From: Candidatus Fermentibacterota bacterium
Lineage (GTDB): Bacteria; Fermentibacterota; Fermentibacteria; Fermentibacterales; JCC-6
Assembly: GCA_030609965.1 (NCBI GenBank)
Contig: JAUWSQ010000016.1
Location: 1 to 49,878 of the forward strand
Length of the DNA stretch: 49,878 bases
Direction of reading: 5' to 3'
Shown here: one piece after another, positions 35,067-43,611 of the stretch
Layout of the letters: every line of letters starts with the position of its first letter
How positions within the stretch are numbered: the stretch's first letter is position 1
Made by a program: the position numbers and the translations under genes
The notes under the pieces: model-generated
Told to the model about the DNA's origin: nothing
What the model saw: only the letters and a program-made list of their open reading frames with translations
The model's database searches: none

Positions 35067-35975
35067 TTACATGTCCAGTCCGGCGCAGGGAGTGAACAGC
35101 TGTATACCGTACTCGTCAACACCGTAGTTTCCGATAAGCTCCTGCACGGTATCCGAAGTAAGAAATTCAACGAGATTTGCCGCCATTTCGGGGTTACCTG
35201 ACGAAGTTACCTCGAGCACTGAATAGACGTTCAGAAGCACATCACCCTGGTCCACTACAGGTTCAAGGTTCAGATCACTCTGGTAAGCGATGAAGGTTCC
35301 CATGTCCGAGAGGGTGTATGCATTCATTTCGTCCGCCATGACAAGCGTAGGTCCCATTCCGCTGCCGCCCTCTACGTACCAGTCACCTGATGTTCGAACA
35401 TCCTCGTAATCGTATCCGGCAGCAGCCCAGATAGCTTTTTCTTTGCCGTGGGTACCGGAATCGTCACCCCTGGAAACAAATACTGCTTCACCTCTGCTCA
35501 TCAGTGCCCCGAAAGCCTCATCAGGTGTCATTCCTGCAAGGCCCGCAGGATCATCGGGTGACCCCACAATAAGAAAATAGTTGTACGCGAACGGAACACG
35601 CTCAAGACCGTATCCATCCTCAACGAACTGCTCTTCCCTGGTTCTGGAATGAACGGTAATAACGTCAACATCCCCTCTCCGTCCCCATTCAAGAGCCTTG
35701 CCGGTTCCCGCGTAGAGTACATCGAGCTCAACGCCGTATTCCTCTTCAAACATCGGTTCAAGGTAGCTCCACAGACCTGTATCGTACAGGCTCGTAGTTG
35801 TGGCGACCCTCAATCTGATGGCACTAGCGCGCGGGGGAACAGATTCGTTGCCGGCATCCTCTGCAATCTCTGTGGATTCCGCTGGTGCAGATTCAGCCGA
35901 TGGATCTGACTGTCCGCCACATGCAGCAAAAAGAACCGCAATCAATAGAAATCCGCTGAAGATGTATCTCATCAT
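35067..35975 (-). CDS. tupA: Tungstate ABC transporter, substrate-binding lipoprotein
   Basis: A 302-residue lipoprotein (lipobox L-F-A-A-C). It contains the T-T-T-S motif and G-T-G-K-A-L-E-W-G and G-D-V-D-V-I-T-V-H, the signature of TupA-type tungstate-binding proteins rather than ModA. Tungstate uptake fits the tungsten-type AOR encoded 5 kb away. A GAGGGACG site precedes ATGATG; the second ATG (35972) is equally possible. Confidence 0.92.
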   Translation of the reverse strand: MMRYIFSGFLLIAVLFAACGGQSDPSAESAPAESTEIAEDAGNESVPPRASAIRLRVATTTSLYDTGLWSYLEPMFEEEYGVELDVLYAGTGKALEWGRRGDVDVITVHSRTREEQFVEDGYGLERVPFAYNYFLIVGSPDDPAGLAGMTPDEAFGALMSRGEAVFVSRGDDSGTHGKEKAIWAAAGYDYEDVRTSGDWYVEGGSGMGPTLVMADEMNAYTLSDMGTFIAYQSDLNLEPVVDQGDVLLNVYSVLEVTSSGNPEMAANLVEFLTSDTVQELIGNYGVDEYGIQLFTPCAGLDM

Positions 35976-36148
35976 TATCGTCCCTCTTCTTTTTGAATAA
36001 TAGTCTGGTTGATATACCGAACTGATAAGCTGTAATATATCCGTTATGTCTGATCATCACAACCACACTGAACTCACTCAAAGGATTTTCACTTCATTTT
36101 CTACAATTCACATTTATATATCACACTCATATATAATTGATTCATTTA

Positions 36149-36176
36149 TTGACAGAATCACAAATGAGCGTATGTT
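36149..36176 (+). promoter_or_regulatory. Sigma-70-type promoter for 36215-39513
   Basis: TTGACA (36149-36154), 16-base spacer, TATGTT (36171-36176); predicted start near 36183, about 30 bases before the ATG at 36215. Confidence 0.65.
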
Positions 36177-36214
36177 TCAGACGGGAACATTCATACACTT
36201 GCGGAGGAGCTGTC

Positions 36215-36985
36215 ATGGTAAAGCTATACACTGTAGTATCTGCAATTTCCATCATTGCTGCCGGTGCAGTTTATGCTGGAGATATTGTTACCGGAGAGAA
36301 TTCATTTTCAGCTGTTCTGGATACCGGTTCGAATGTAGTTATCTCCAACATCAACGGGAATATAACAATCGAAGAATGGAGTTCGGATCAGGTGCTGATA
36401 GAATACACAATCGATGCTGATCACATTGATGATATTGAATCCATCGATGTACAATGTGATTACATCAATGGCTTATTCTGTGAAGTCACCTATTCTGATG
36501 ACTGGGATGGCAATGAAGTGCATTTCCATGTCAAACTTCCCGAATCCATCAACCTGAACCTGGTAATGAGGACTTTCAAAGGCTGCATATCATTGAACAA
36601 CGGTATGGGCACTTCGCTTGTAGAAATAATAAACGGATCAGCGGTGCTTGATGGGTTTGCTGGAGATCTTACCGTTAACGTTGTCACAGGTGATATAAAC
36701 CTTATCCATGTCCCGGGGCTTTCTGTAGTTAACATAGTGCAAGGTACACTGACGGGAATCATTGATGATATCGAGCACGATATAGAGATATCCACGGTCA
36801 GCGGACTGATCGATCTGGTCGTTGACAGTTCCGCCAGCATATCAGTATCAACCATGAGCGGTAATATTGATGTTCCCGGTGCTGAGATTCATCATGATTT
36901 GATGGGCAGTTCAACTGAATTCGGAAATGGAGAATTCAGAATTTATATATCAACCGTTTCAGGTGATGTCATTATCCGTCACTGA
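36215..36985 (+). CDS. Secreted DUF4097-like beta-solenoid protein
   Basis: 256 residues with a signal peptide (MVKLYTVVSAISIIAAGAVYA). The mature part is a series of short beta-strand repeats with G-N-I-T-I, G-D-I-N-L, S-G-N-I-D-V and S-G-D-V-I-I, the pattern of the DUF4097 right-handed beta-helix. GGAGGAG lies 6 bases before the ATG; the longer frame from 36137 spans the promoter and is rejected. It precedes the SpoIIE-type phosphatase by 14 bases, so the two form an operon. It resembles in fold, not in architecture, the LiaX/YvlB-like protein at 48351. Confidence 0.82.
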   Translation: MVKLYTVVSAISIIAAGAVYAGDIVTGENSFSAVLDTGSNVVISNINGNITIEEWSSDQVLIEYTIDADHIDDIESIDVQCDYINGLFCEVTYSDDWDGNEVHFHVKLPESINLNLVMRTFKGCISLNNGMGTSLVEIINGSAVLDGFAGDLTVNVVTGDINLIHVPGLSVVNIVQGTLTGIIDDIEHDIEISTVSGLIDLVVDSSASISVSTMSGNIDVPGAEIHHDLMGSSTEFGNGEFRIYISTVSGDVIIRH

Positions 36986-36999
36986 ACCTGGGGGAAAAA

Positions 37000-39513
37000 T
37001 TGATCAAGCGGTTCATTCCTGCACTCACTGTCATCATCATGGTTCTTGCTGCGGGGTTCTGTGCGCTTCATATTGCGCGTGAGTACACCAAGATATACAA
37101 GATCACTCATATCGGTGATATGTGGAGCTACATAAGACCTGCTACAATAACTTCCTATGCACCTTTTATGGAAATTGATCCGGATGATTTTCCACATCCC
37201 CCGTACCCGGAGCAGGGAGATCTGCTGGTTGCACTGGAGGGTCGTCCGGCAACGGAAGAAAACTACTTCAATACATTCTCTACTGATACACCTGCAGGTG
37301 AAACCATCGAGATCATATTCATGCACGATAATATCATGTATACCACGGAAATTGTAACGAGGACTATTCCCGGCCCTCTTAAATTCCAGATATGGCTGAT
37401 GTTCATCCTCAGGACCTTAATAGTCCTGGGTTTGATTCTAGCCGGAATATGGGGATTCTCTAAGAAATCCACTTCATCAGCAGTAAGAACACTTACGCTT
37501 TTCTGCTTCACGCTTGCAGTACAGCTGGCTCTTTCCAGCGATATAATCTCCGATCCATACGCTGCTTTCCAGCCACCTACATGGCTTATCATAGGCTTTG
37601 GAATTCTTGGAATGTCAGCACCCTGTTTCTGGCTCAAACTTCATCTCCTTTTTCCAAAAATGAATACAGTCTATGATCAATTCAGGATTCCATTCAACAT
37701 AGCCATTTTTCTTCCTTTTCTGGTTCTCAGCTGTCTCCTGATATTTACTCTACTTTCCTTTACGGCACTGCCGATTACCATCTACACCACACTCTATCTT
37801 ACAATAGGCTTCATTCTGCTGATCAGGAATTACCGTCGATCCGAGAGTTTCATCGAGAAAAGGCAGACAAGACTTGTTCTCCTTGGCTCCGTTGCCGGTA
37901 TCACAGTTTTCATATTGTTCAACTGGTTCACGTATATATTCGATGGCCCGAATCTTCTACTGCCGGTTCAGACTTTAATGCTTACATACAACATTATATT
38001 CCTCTTTCTCCTTCCAATACCGGTTTCCTTCATCTATGCATTCCGGAAGTACAAGCTGCTGGCAGTAGAGGGACGGATCAAAAGAGGTACTCGATTTATC
38101 GTGGTCAATTTTGTTCTTCTCATAGTCTTCTTCGGCCTGCTTTTCCTTTTCGGAGAGTTCGTTCTAGAGGCAGTAGGTATCAGAAGCCAGACACCTACGC
38201 TTGTTCTCGGTCTTGGTCTTGCTCTGGTTTTCATGCCGACTCAGCGCAGATTGAGGGCAAAGGTTGAACAATATTTTTATCCGGAGCGGGGCAGACTTCG
38301 CCATCTTCTTAAGGATTTCCTCGCATCAAGCATGGTGCGGACCGATGAGAGCTCCTTCTGGAAGAATCTGCAGGATAAGCTTGCTGCAGGTCTTTCCGCT
38401 GAAAAAATCTATCCTGTACTCAGGATCAACGAAGGCGGCGAATTCATAGCTGAAAATAATGAACCGACACCCTTCAGTTTATCTGACAAGTTAATCGAGA
38501 GCCTTTTAAACCGGGAGAATTCCATTCTCCTTGATGAAGCCGTAGAAAGCGGAAAGATATCACTGACTGAAGAACAGAGGGAATGGTTCTTAAAGCGTAA
38601 ATGCGCTGTTATTCTTCCCCTTACCGTCAAATCGGGGCTCGTAGGATTCCTTGTAATCAGCTGTAAAACAAATGGTGAGGACTTCACTGCGGAAGAACTT
38701 GAATTACTCGGTCACTTCTCAGCACAGATAGCCCTGGTTGCGGAAAACATCCAGCTCCTCAGGGAGAGAATCGAAAAACAGAAACTCGATGAACAGATGC
38801 GTGTGGCCAGGGATATCCAGAAGGGACTTCTGCCGGAGAATATCCCATATGTTAAAGGACTTGAGATTGATGCTCTTATCCGCTTCTGTCTTGATGTTGC
38901 AGGTGATTACTACGATATCATGACCCTTTCGGACGGAAGAGTAATACTGGCTGTAGGAGATGTAGCAGGTAAGGGAGTAGGAGCGGCCCTTCTTATGGCC
39001 AATCTTCAGGCATCCCTTAGAACAACCCGGGAAATGGAAGTACCTCTTGCAGAATCAGCCGAAAAGATAAACACACTTATATACGACAATACACCACCCG
39101 AACTATTCATCACATTCTTCATGGCATCCATCGACCCAGCCTCCGGCAGCATCAGCTACATCAACGCAGGTCATAACCCGCCTCTATTGAGAAAAGGTGA
39201 CGGCAGTATTGAAAGACTGAGTGAAGGTGGTCTTCTATTCGGAGTAGTGCGGAATGCCGAATACACAGAAGGTATTACCGATTTTAAGATAGGAGACACA
39301 CTTCTCATGTATACCGATGGAGTAAGTGAAGCCATGAACGCAGCAGATGAGGAGTTCGGTGAAGAAAGACTTATTTCCATATTATCAGAAAATACAGAGC
39401 TGAATCCTGAAGAATTACTGCGGAAAATCGAACGCGAAGTTGAGGAATACCAGGGATCTCCAGGGTTTTCAGATGATTTCACTCTCCTGGCGGCAAAACG
39501 TACTGATATGTAA
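37000..39513 (+). CDS. Membrane SpoIIE/RsbU-type PP2C phosphatase with GAF-like domain
   Basis: 837 residues. TM1 at about 7-26, an extracytoplasmic segment that looks like a degenerate PDZ (E-Q-G-D-L-L-V-A-L-E-G-R-P at about 68-80), about seven further helices to residue ~390, a GAF-like domain (about 425-590), a coiled-coil linker (E-N-I-Q-L-L-R-E-R-I-E-K) and a SpoIIE phosphatase domain (about 625-835) with metal residues in D-V-A-G-D-Y-Y-D, G-D-V-A-G-K-G-V-G-A-A, Y-T-D-G-V-S-E and S-D-D-F-T. Such proteins dephosphorylate anti-sigma-factor antagonists in partner-switching stress pathways. The partners are not in the window. Start TTG with GGGGGA 5 bases upstream. Confidence 0.88.
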   Translation: MIKRFIPALTVIIMVLAAGFCALHIAREYTKIYKITHIGDMWSYIRPATITSYAPFMEIDPDDFPHPPYPEQGDLLVALEGRPATEENYFNTFSTDTPAGETIEIIFMHDNIMYTTEIVTRTIPGPLKFQIWLMFILRTLIVLGLILAGIWGFSKKSTSSAVRTLTLFCFTLAVQLALSSDIISDPYAAFQPPTWLIIGFGILGMSAPCFWLKLHLLFPKMNTVYDQFRIPFNIAIFLPFLVLSCLLIFTLLSFTALPITIYTTLYLTIGFILLIRNYRRSESFIEKRQTRLVLLGSVAGITVFILFNWFTYIFDGPNLLLPVQTLMLTYNIIFLFLLPIPVSFIYAFRKYKLLAVEGRIKRGTRFIVVNFVLLIVFFGLLFLFGEFVLEAVGIRSQTPTLVLGLGLALVFMPTQRRLRAKVEQYFYPERGRLRHLLKDFLASSMVRTDESSFWKNLQDKLAAGLSAEKIYPVLRINEGGEFIAENNEPTPFSLSDKLIESLLNRENSILLDEAVESGKISLTEEQREWFLKRKCAVILPLTVKSGLVGFLVISCKTNGEDFTAEELELLGHFSAQIALVAENIQLLRERIEKQKLDEQMRVARDIQKGLLPENIPYVKGLEIDALIRFCLDVAGDYYDIMTLSDGRVILAVGDVAGKGVGAALLMANLQASLRTTREMEVPLAESAEKINTLIYDNTPPELFITFFMASIDPASGSISYINAGHNPPLLRKGDGSIERLSEGGLLFGVVRNAEYTEGITDFKIGDTLLMYTDGVSEAMNAADEEFGEERLISILSENTELNPEELLRKIEREVEEYQGSPGFSDDFTLLAAKRTDM

Positions 39514-39526
39514 TGATCATGAGTGA

Positions 39527-40189
39527 TTACTTCAAGTGGAACAAGTATTCGATGATTTCGTTGGCCATCATGGCGGCCACGATGGCAACCCTTGCTGAAA
39601 GCGTGCCCTGGGAAAGATCGCTTTCCTGATCTCCCACGATCGTCAGATATTGCCGCCTGTCTACCCTGATTGAATCGGTCCTTCCGAAACCCGCAATTCC
39701 CGAGCAGGAGAATACTTGTTTGCGGGGCAATCCGCGAAGCCAGGATTCAAGGAGCATGATCTTGGTCTCTTCCCTGTCCACCGCTTCAACAAGTGCATCA
39801 CAGTCAGCAAAGATGGAACAGGCATTTTCAGAATCGATAAGCCTTGTATGAATTTCAATTTCGGCATCCGGGTTTATGAGTTCCAGATTATATTTCAGAG
39901 CTTCAACCTTTGGGTATCCTATCTGATCTCTGAAATAAAATTGTCTGTTGAGGTTGGTCAGCTCAACAGAATCGAAATCGGCAATCACAAGTTTGCCTAT
40001 CCCGGCACGAACCAGTGAAGCGGCAACATTCGATCCTATGCCTCCGGCTCCGGTTATACCTACTGATGAGGTGCTCAGAAGTACCGTGAGAGCGGGCGGA
40101 TTGTCTCGAAAAGGGTTTATTTCTACTTCAGTCATATTTAATTCTAAACAATCATTCTCTGAAGTGCCAGAGTTCTTTTTAACTCGCAT
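39527..40189 (-). CDS. ThiF/MoeB-like adenylyltransferase (E1-like)
   Basis: 220 residues. G-A-G-G-I-G-S-N at about 45-52, D-F-D-S-V-E-L-T-N-L-N-R-Q (acidic and N-R-Q motif), F-A-D-C-D-A-L-V-E-A-V-D and C-S-G-I-A-G-F-G match the short ThiF_2-type sulfur-carrier adenylyltransferases. No paired-Cys zinc knuckle is seen. Such enzymes adenylate the C-terminal Gly-Gly of ThiS or MoaD. A MoaD/ThiS-like protein ending S-G-G is encoded at the end of the divergent AOR operon (45640), so the two may work together in sulfur transfer for tungstopterin or thiamine; that link is inference. The start may be ATG 40189 or 40135; neither has a clear ribosome binding site. Confidence 0.82.
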   Translation of the reverse strand: MRVKKNSGTSENDCLELNMTEVEINPFRDNPPALTVLLSTSSVGITGAGGIGSNVAASLVRAGIGKLVIADFDSVELTNLNRQFYFRDQIGYPKVEALKYNLELINPDAEIEIHTRLIDSENACSIFADCDALVEAVDREETKIMLLESWLRGLPRKQVFSCSGIAGFGRTDSIRVDRRQYLTIVGDQESDLSQGTLSARVAIVAAMMANEIIEYLFHLK

Positions 40190-40199
40190 CCATCACAAT

Positions 40200-40370
40200 C
40201 GCTTATATCGAATCGTTGCAGATGGTTGTGGATACAAGGCTTGCGAAAGCAGACTCCGGAGGCGTACTTTGACAGTACGTCGAGGACGGATGCTTGAGCA
40301 TAACGCAGTAGACGCGCTTTATGCATCGGTGCAGCAAAGTGCTTGTGATGGATGTGGGTTGAGGGTTGTT
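40200..40370 (+). repeat. Structured intergenic element with GGCGTACT/AGTACG hairpin
   Basis: The 283-bp gap between the ThiF-like gene and the AOR operon holds no convincing gene. Its core CGTACTTTGACAGTACG (40263-40279) is a hairpin (CGTACT...AGTACG), flanked by C-T-T-G-C-G-A-A-A-G-C and G-A-G-C-A-T-A-A-C-G-C-A-G-T-A-type sequence and later GCATCGGTGCAGC. I recall similar 'GGCGTACT-loop-AGTACGTCGAGGA...AACGCAGTA' units scattered through genomes of other environmental bacteria, which would make this a dispersed noncoding repeat; a second copy is not in this window. Confidence 0.5.
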
Positions 40371-40472
40371 TCCGGCACCTGCAGTTTGTAGCTTTCTTGC
40401 GTATATTTTCGTGGTCTTTATCACTGTGAACAGATTCTCTTAAATTGCAGGCCCAATCGCAGGGAGTTTTCT

Positions 40473-41282
40473 ATGGCAAACACACACAATCCCGGTGAAA
40501 TTCTTGAGAAACAGAAGGTTCTCGGTTCGTTCGAGTACAACCCAAGGCCCTCAATTAAAGGGTACACCGGGGAAATACTCAGAATTGATATCTCAAAACC
40601 TTCCTTCAGTATCGTACCGGTAACGGAGAAAATGAAAGATGTTTTCACCGGAGGAAAAGGATTCGACCTCTGGATGCTCTGGCAGGAAGTAACCTCCGAA
40701 ACGAAATGGGACAGTCCTGAAAACGCTATATGCATAGCTGCAGGACCACTCGGAGGAACGACTTCTTTCTCAGGTTCCGGCAAGTCGATTGTAACAACCA
40801 TATCCCCTACAACGGGATCCGTAGTGGACTCCAATGTAGGAGGGCATTTCGGTCCTTTACTTAAGTTCTCCGGTTTCGACTGCCTCGTTCTCACCGGAAA
40901 ATCTGAAGTTGACCTGATCATCTTCATTGACGGTATAAACGGGAGAATCCAGGTGATTGAATCCCCGCTTCTTTCTGTGAATTCCCATCTGGCTGCGGAG
41001 GAGCTGGCCGAGATGTACTCCGATAACGATGATGATAAGCGGCACATTTCCACAGTTTCAGCCGGCACCGGTGCTGAACATGCATGGATCGGATGCCTGA
41101 ATTTCTCCTGGTGGGACTGGAGAAGAAGAGCCATGAGACTGAAACAGGCCGGAAGGGGTGGAACAGGCACAGTCTTCAGGAACAAGGGGCTGAAAGCTCT
41201 TGTTGTCAAAGCTCCCCAGACAAGACCCGTATGGACGATTTCCCAGCAGGATTCATCCCGGGGGGAGGTATCCAATGGTTGA
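40473..41282 (+). CDS. Tungsten aldehyde oxidoreductase, N-terminal domain as separate subunit
   Basis: 269 residues matching only domain 1 of the AOR family (pyranopterin-binding AFOR_N): G-Y-T-G-E-I-L-R-I-D-I, F-T-G-G-K-G-F-D-L-W, A-A-G-P-L-G-G-T...G-S-G-K, S-P-T-T-G-S-V-V-D-S-N-V-G-G-H-F-G and A-G-R-G-G-T-G-T-V...N-K-G-L-K-A-L-V-V. AOR proteins are normally ~600 residues in one chain; here the chain ends just after domain 1 and domains 2-3 are found in the protein at 43611. GGGAG lies 7 bases before the ATG. Its stop overlaps the NuoE-like start (ATGGTTGA, 8 bases). The two AOR parts would have to assemble around one tungsten bis-pyranopterin site. Confidence 0.88.
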   Translation: MANTHNPGEILEKQKVLGSFEYNPRPSIKGYTGEILRIDISKPSFSIVPVTEKMKDVFTGGKGFDLWMLWQEVTSETKWDSPENAICIAAGPLGGTTSFSGSGKSIVTTISPTTGSVVDSNVGGHFGPLLKFSGFDCLVLTGKSEVDLIIFIDGINGRIQVIESPLLSVNSHLAAEELAEMYSDNDDDKRHISTVSAGTGAEHAWIGCLNFSWWDWRRRAMRLKQAGRGGTGTVFRNKGLKALVVKAPQTRPVWTISQQDSSRGEVSNG

Positions 41283-41730
41283 TCTGAAAATAGTGGACGC
41301 TATTATTGAGAAATGGAACACCGATCCCGATTTTGTTATCGAGATGATGCAGGATGTTCAGGACGAATTCAGATATATCCCGAAGGTAGCCCTTGAAAGA
41401 ATTGCCGACCGAACCGAAAAACCAAGAGGTAAGCTGTTTCATATCGCCACCTTTTACAATGCTTTCAGCCTTGAGCAAAGGGGTGAAACGGAAATACAGG
41501 TCTGCATGGGAACAGCATGCTACGTAAAAGGAGCAGCGGATGTACTTGCAGCCCTCGAAAGGGCACTTGGTATTTCAAGAGGTGAAACGACACCAGACGG
41601 TAAATTCACCCTTACCGAAGTCAGATGTGTCGGCGCATGCGGGCTTGCTCCCGTTGTTACAATTGGTGATGAGGTTATCGGAGGAGTTAAATCCAATGAA
41701 GTACCCAGCATCATAAAAAGATTCAGTTAA
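41275..41730 (+). CDS. NuoE/HydC-like [2Fe-2S] thioredoxin-fold subunit
   Basis: 151 residues with the NuoE (24-kDa) ligand set C77-x4-C82 and C118-x3-C122, and Q-D-V-Q-D-E-F-R-Y-I-P. In complex I and in bifurcating hydrogenases this subunit passes electrons from the flavin subunit. The ATG at 41275 has a GGGGGAGG site; a longer frame from 41200 would lie inside the AOR subunit and is rejected. Operon position between the AOR N-domain (8-base overlap) and the NuoF-like gene (12 bases). Confidence 0.93.
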   Translation: MVDLKIVDAIIEKWNTDPDFVIEMMQDVQDEFRYIPKVALERIADRTEKPRGKLFHIATFYNAFSLEQRGETEIQVCMGTACYVKGAADVLAALERALGISRGETTPDGKFTLTEVRCVGACGLAPVVTIGDEVIGGVKSNEVPSIIKRFS

Positions 41731-41742
41731 GGAGGGCCTGAA

Positions 41743-43611
41743 ATGACTATTGATCAGTTGAAACAGATGCAGCAGAAGGCCCTCAGAGAGTACGAAAGCT
41801 ACAATGCAGCACTCATGATATGCACAGGCACAGCGTGTGTTGCAAACAAATCCTTCAATCTCGTCACAGCCCTGAATGAGGAGCTTGAGAATCGGAACCT
41901 GTCGGAAAAGTATCTGGTTGTACCGACCGGATGCAACGGATTCTGCGCCCAGGGTCCGATTATGGTAATTCAGCCTGAGGGAATATTCTACGAGAAGCTT
42001 ACCAGCAGTGATATCCCGGAAATTATAGAGAAACATCTGCTGGGTGGAGAACCTGTGGAAAGGCTTCTCTATCATCATAATGGAGCAGCTGTTCCGAGGA
42101 TGGAGAATATCCCGTTCTTCGGAAAGCAGAAGCTTCTTGCTCTGCGGCACAAGGGAATGATCAATCCAGAGAAGATCGAAGATTACTTCAGACTTGATGG
42201 ATATCAGGCTCTGCACAGAGTACTCGCAACAATGAAACCGGATGAAGTTGTCACTGAAATAATCCGTTCCGGCATCAGAGGCCGGGGAGGCGGTGGTTTC
42301 CCGACTGGTGTGAAATGGCAATCGTGTGTTGAAGCCGCCCAGAAAACCGGATACTCACCATCTGTAATATGCAACGCCGATGAGGGAGACCCGGGCGCTT
42401 TCATGGACAGAAGCATAATAGAGGCAGACCCCCACTGTGTGATAGAGGGAATGCTAACAGGCGCCTATGCAGTAGGTGCGAGCAGGGGATACATCTACAT
42501 CCGTAAGGAATACCCCCTTGCCATGAAACGGCTGATCATTGCTATCGATCAGGCACGTGAACACGGTCTGCTCGGAAAGAACATTTTCAATACAGGATTT
42601 GATTTCGACATCGTAGTACACAGGGGAGCAGGAGCTTTCGTGTGCGGTGAATCCTCAGCTCTGATGGCTTCAATGGCCGGTAATCCGGGAGAACCAAGAG
42701 CAAAATACGTCCGCTCTGTAGAGAGGGGCTACAAGGATAAGCCGACTGTTCTGAATAACGTTGAGACCTGGGCTAACATTCCACTGATAATGGAAAAGGG
42801 AGCCCAATGGTTCGCATCCATCGGAACAGGTGATGTCTCTGATAATCCCTGGAATGGATCATCCGGAACCAAGGTTTTCTCTCTTGTTGGTGACGTAAAC
42901 AACATAGGTCTTGTTGAAGTCCCCATGGGAATAACTCTCCGAGAGATCATTTACGATATCGGTGGAGGTATTCCAGATGGGGGGGAATTCAAGGCAGTAC
43001 AGACGGGAGGCCCTTCCGGAGGAGTCCTTCCAGCGGATAAACTTGACCTCCCTGTGGATTTCGATACTCTCACGGAAGTCGGCTCAATGATGGGCTCAGG
43101 CGGAATGGTTGTCATGGATGACTCCACATGCATGATCCAGGTGGCGAAGTACTTTGTTGATTTCCTCAAAGACGAATCCTGCGGCAAGTGCACTCCCTGC
43201 AGGGAAGGGCTCGTTGCTCTTGGTACCATTCTTGAGCGAATAACAAGCGGAGATGGCCGCCAGGGTGATATCGAACTTCTCGAGGAGTATGGACAGAACA
43301 TGTGCGAAACCAGCCTGTGTGCGCTGGGTCAGACCGCTGCTAATCCGGTTCTCAGCACGATCAGGTTCTTCCGGGATGAATACAAAGATCATATCCGGGA
43401 TGGCAAGTGCACGGCACGGAAGTGCAAAGCACTGATCGAGTATAAAATAATCGCCTCTAACTGTACCGGCTGTACAATCTGTGCCAGAAACTGCCCTGTA
43501 GACGCGATAACTGGCAGCCTTAAGGAACAGCATATGATAGATCAGGAGAAGTGTATTCATTGCGGAGTCTGCAGGGAAGTATGTAACTTCAATGCGGTGG
43601 AGGTGCTATAA
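41743..43611 (+). CDS. NuoF/HydB-like NAD(H)-flavin iron-sulfur subunit
   Basis: 622 residues with the HydB/HndC layout: thioredoxin-like [2Fe-2S] domain (C27, C32, C64, C68), NADH/FMN domain (G-R-G-G-G-G-F-P-T-G at 180-189; N-A-D-E-G-D-P-G-A-F; G-A-G-A-Y/F-V-C-G-E), SLBB domain, NuoF [4Fe-4S] (S-C-G-K-C-T-P-C and a later C), and two C-terminal [4Fe-4S] ferredoxin clusters (C-T-G-C-T-I-C-A-R-N-C-P and C-I-H-C-G-V-C-R-E-V-C). In hydrogenases of this type the subunit is the NAD(H) site of flavin-based electron bifurcation. Here the partner is an AOR instead of an [FeFe] hydrogenase. Good ribosome binding site (AAGGAGG); its TAA overlaps the next ATG (TAATG). Confidence 0.94.
   Translation: MTIDQLKQMQQKALREYESYNAALMICTGTACVANKSFNLVTALNEELENRNLSEKYLVVPTGCNGFCAQGPIMVIQPEGIFYEKLTSSDIPEIIEKHLLGGEPVERLLYHHNGAAVPRMENIPFFGKQKLLALRHKGMINPEKIEDYFRLDGYQALHRVLATMKPDEVVTEIIRSGIRGRGGGGFPTGVKWQSCVEAAQKTGYSPSVICNADEGDPGAFMDRSIIEADPHCVIEGMLTGAYAVGASRGYIYIRKEYPLAMKRLIIAIDQAREHGLLGKNIFNTGFDFDIVVHRGAGAFVCGESSALMASMAGNPGEPRAKYVRSVERGYKDKPTVLNNVETWANIPLIMEKGAQWFASIGTGDVSDNPWNGSSGTKVFSLVGDVNNIGLVEVPMGITLREIIYDIGGGIPDGGEFKAVQTGGPSGGVLPADKLDLPVDFDTLTEVGSMMGSGGMVVMDDSTCMIQVAKYFVDFLKDESCGKCTPCREGLVALGTILERITSGDGRQGDIELLEEYGQNMCETSLCALGQTAANPVLSTIRFFRDEYKDHIRDGKCTARKCKALIEYKIIASNCTGCTICARNCPVDAITGSLKEQHMIDQEKCIHCGVCREVCNFNAVEVL

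Noticed and set aside
39948..40391. ORFs on both strands through the thiF/AOR intergenic region
   Set aside because: They read through a hairpin repeat and the antisense strand of the ThiF-like gene; no protein-like sequence or ribosome binding site.
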